Below, in pieces: positions 6,214-7,208 of a stretch of DNA of 7,208 bases (its first letter is position 1; the number at the start of each line of letters is the position of its first letter). The stretch is from JAICND01 sp035281425. Lineage in GTDB: Bacteria > Actinomycetota > Acidimicrobiia > Spongiisociales > ZC4RG35. The position numbers were made by a program, and so were the translations under genes. The DNA is taken from the NCBI GenBank assembly GCA_035281425.1, contig DATEDX010000090.1, positions 1 to 7,208 of the forward strand, given 5' to 3'. The notes under the pieces are model-generated. The model did no database searches, was not told the origin of the DNA, and was given only the letters and a program-made list of their open reading frames with translations.

Positions 6214-6828
6214 ATGGGCAGAGTGACGTACGAGGCGACGCTCGAAACCACCGACGCTGATCTGCTAGAGGCGGCCGCCGTAGGGGACGCCGATGCCTTT
6301 GCCCTCTTCTTCCGCCGTTATGTGACCGCCGTCACCTTGTACGCGGTACGGCGGTGCAAAGATCCCGAAGACGTAGCTGACTTGGTGGCCGACACCTTCC
6401 TCATCGCCCTCCAGGCGGCCGGCCGTTACATACCCGAAACCGAAACCGCCCTTCCCTGGCTGTTCGGCATCGCTCGCCGGGTCCTGGCCCGCCAGCGCCG
6501 CCGCACCGCCGGCGCCGCCCGGCTCTTCATCAAGGCCAGCAACACCCACGTCCTCTTCTCGGCCTCCGAAGAAGACGAGGTGGCCTCGGCGATCGATGCC
6601 GCCCGTCAACGGCCTGCCCTGGAAGAAGCTCTCACCCATCTCACCCCCGGAGAGAGGGAGGTGTTGGAGCTAGTTGCCTACGACGGGCTCACTCCCTCGG
6701 AAGTGGCCCTGGTCCTCAATCTCAGCCCCAACGCTGCCCGACTTCGCCTGTCTCGTGCCCGCCGCCACCTTCGCCAGTTGCTGGAGAGCGGCAGTCCCCT
6801 CGATGTGGAGGCGCGCCATGCCTACTAG
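6214..6828 (+). CDS. ECF-type RNA polymerase sigma-70 family factor
   Basis: 204 residues from ATG 6214. Region 2 spans about 17-97: DLLEAAAVGDADAFALFFRR, then DPEDVADLVADTFLIALQ (core binding and -10 recognition) and ALPWLFGIARRVLARQRRR. Region 4 spans about 135-190: ALEEALTHLTPGEREVLELVAYDGLTPSEVALVLNLSPNAARLRLSRARRHLRQLL, with the helix-turn-helix around 160-184. A linker of about 37 residues (98-134) joins them, and there is no region 1.1 or 3, as in ECF factors. The start is uncertain: ATG 6202, ATG 6214 and GTG 6223 are all in frame and none has a good ribosome binding site, so a leaderless mRNA is possible. The same frame is open from 5935, but that part is antisense to aapJ. It overlaps the next gene by 11 bp, the usual arrangement for a sigma factor and its membrane regulator. 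The ECF subgroup and target genes cannot be told from this. Confidence 0.9.
   Translation: MGRVTYEATLETTDADLLEAAAVGDADAFALFFRRYVTAVTLYAVRRCKDPEDVADLVADTFLIALQAAGRYIPETETALPWLFGIARRVLARQRRRTAGAARLFIKASNTHVLFSASEEDEVASAIDAARQRPALEEALTHLTPGEREVLELVAYDGLTPSEVALVLNLSPNAARLRLSRARRHLRQLLESGSPLDVEARHAY
6807..6811 (+). promoter_or_regulatory. Ribosome binding site inside the sigma gene for the downstream membrane protein
   Basis: GGAGG lies 6 nt before ATG 6818, within the last codons of the sigma factor gene. It fixes the start of the next gene and its 11-bp overlap. Confidence 0.7.
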
Positions 6829-7208
6829 CTTCCGGCGCCCCCCCGTCCCCGAGACTCCGGAGTACTGGGATCGCCTTGAGTCGGAGCTGCGCCGCCAGGC
6901 CGATCGGCGGGCCCGGCGCAACCCCCGCACCCGCACCGTCGCTCGATTCATCCGGCTGACCCGTGCTTTGGCTCGTCCGGCTCTCCACGGGGCGATGATC
7001 CTGATTGCGGTGATCATCGTTGGGTCCATGGTCCGCACCCCCGAGCTTCCCAGCTCCGAACCCGGCTCCGAAGAGGTCCGGCTGTCGAATTGGGTGCCGG
7101 TGGTACAGGTGGAGGACCCGACTCCCTCACTGGTGATGCACGCCATCACCGAACAGGCCGCCCGCTTCGTCACCTTCGTGGTCACCCCCAGCCAGGAATT
7201 CACCCCGG
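6818..7208 (+). CDS. Single-pass membrane protein, candidate anti-sigma factor (partial, C-terminus beyond window)
   Basis: ATG 6818 opens a frame that runs to the right edge (130 residues seen). Residues 1-54 are a basic, presumably cytoplasmic domain with PVPETPEYWDRLESELRRQADRRARRN (10-35). One membrane helix follows at about 55-72 (ALHGAMILIAVIIVGSMV). Then comes an outside part beginning with an acidic Pro/Ser/Glu stretch (75-86) and a more structured segment, LSNWVPVVQVEDPTP and onward. The positive-inside rule supports N-terminus in, C-terminus out. The GGAGG site and the 11-bp overlap with the sigma gene make co-production very likely. By position and topology it is probably the anti-sigma regulator, but no zinc-binding HxxxCxxC motif is present, so it is not a recognisable ZAS-type anti-sigma factor. 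The W17/L20/L24 helix could be the sigma-binding element, which is speculation. Confidence 0.65.
   Translation, partial: MPTSFRRPPVPETPEYWDRLESELRRQADRRARRNPRTRTVARFIRLTRALARPALHGAMILIAVIIVGSMVRTPELPSSEPGSEEVRLSNWVPVVQVEDPTPSLVMHAITEQAARFVTFVVTPSQEFTP

Noticed and set aside
6670..7203. Minus-strand open frame opposite the sigma C-terminus and the membrane protein
   Set aside because: Arg/Ser/Thr-rich shadow. The plus strand carries region 4 of the sigma factor and a well-placed GGAGG start for the next gene.

Overview
The window is GC-rich and densely coding. It looks like chromosomal DNA of an actinobacterium, most plausibly an uncultured Acidimicrobiia-type lineage. That guess rests on codon use, on a solute-binding protein built as a lipoprotein (monoderm style), and on long Thr-rich linkers just after the membrane anchors of three exported proteins. 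The assignment is inference; there is no rRNA or other marker here. Nothing suggests a mobile element, phage, CRISPR array, tRNA or rRNA gene.

Layout: positions 1-6113 are transcribed leftward (minus strand) and 6214-7208 rightward. The main leftward unit is a four-gene amino-acid ABC importer in the classical aapJ-aapQ-aapM-aapP order: binding lipoprotein (6113-4965), permease Q (4870-3701), permease M (3704-2484) and ATPase (2487-1714). The last three genes overlap by 4 bp each (ATGA, GTGA). The binding-protein gene is separated from them by a 94-bp gap holding a perfect 10-bp inverted repeat. After a 72-bp gap come a membrane-anchored CapA-family protein (1641-568) and, overlapping it by 4 bp, the N-terminal part of an exported PQQ-like beta-propeller protein (571 to the left edge). 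Rightward, beyond a 100-bp divergent intergenic region, lies an ECF-type sigma factor (6214-6828). It overlaps by 11 bp a single-pass membrane protein cut by the right edge, which is a candidate anti-sigma factor.

How the parts work together: the importer would capture amino acids at the outer membrane face through the tethered receptor, pass them through the QM channel and energise uptake with the ATPase. The CapA/propeller pair is a separate cell-surface module of unknown job. The sigma/membrane-protein pair looks like a cell-surface signalling switch whose stimulus cannot be told from this sequence. Most of the window is ordinary, well-understood biology. The least explained parts are the partial membrane protein at the right edge and the coupled CapA/propeller pair at the left.
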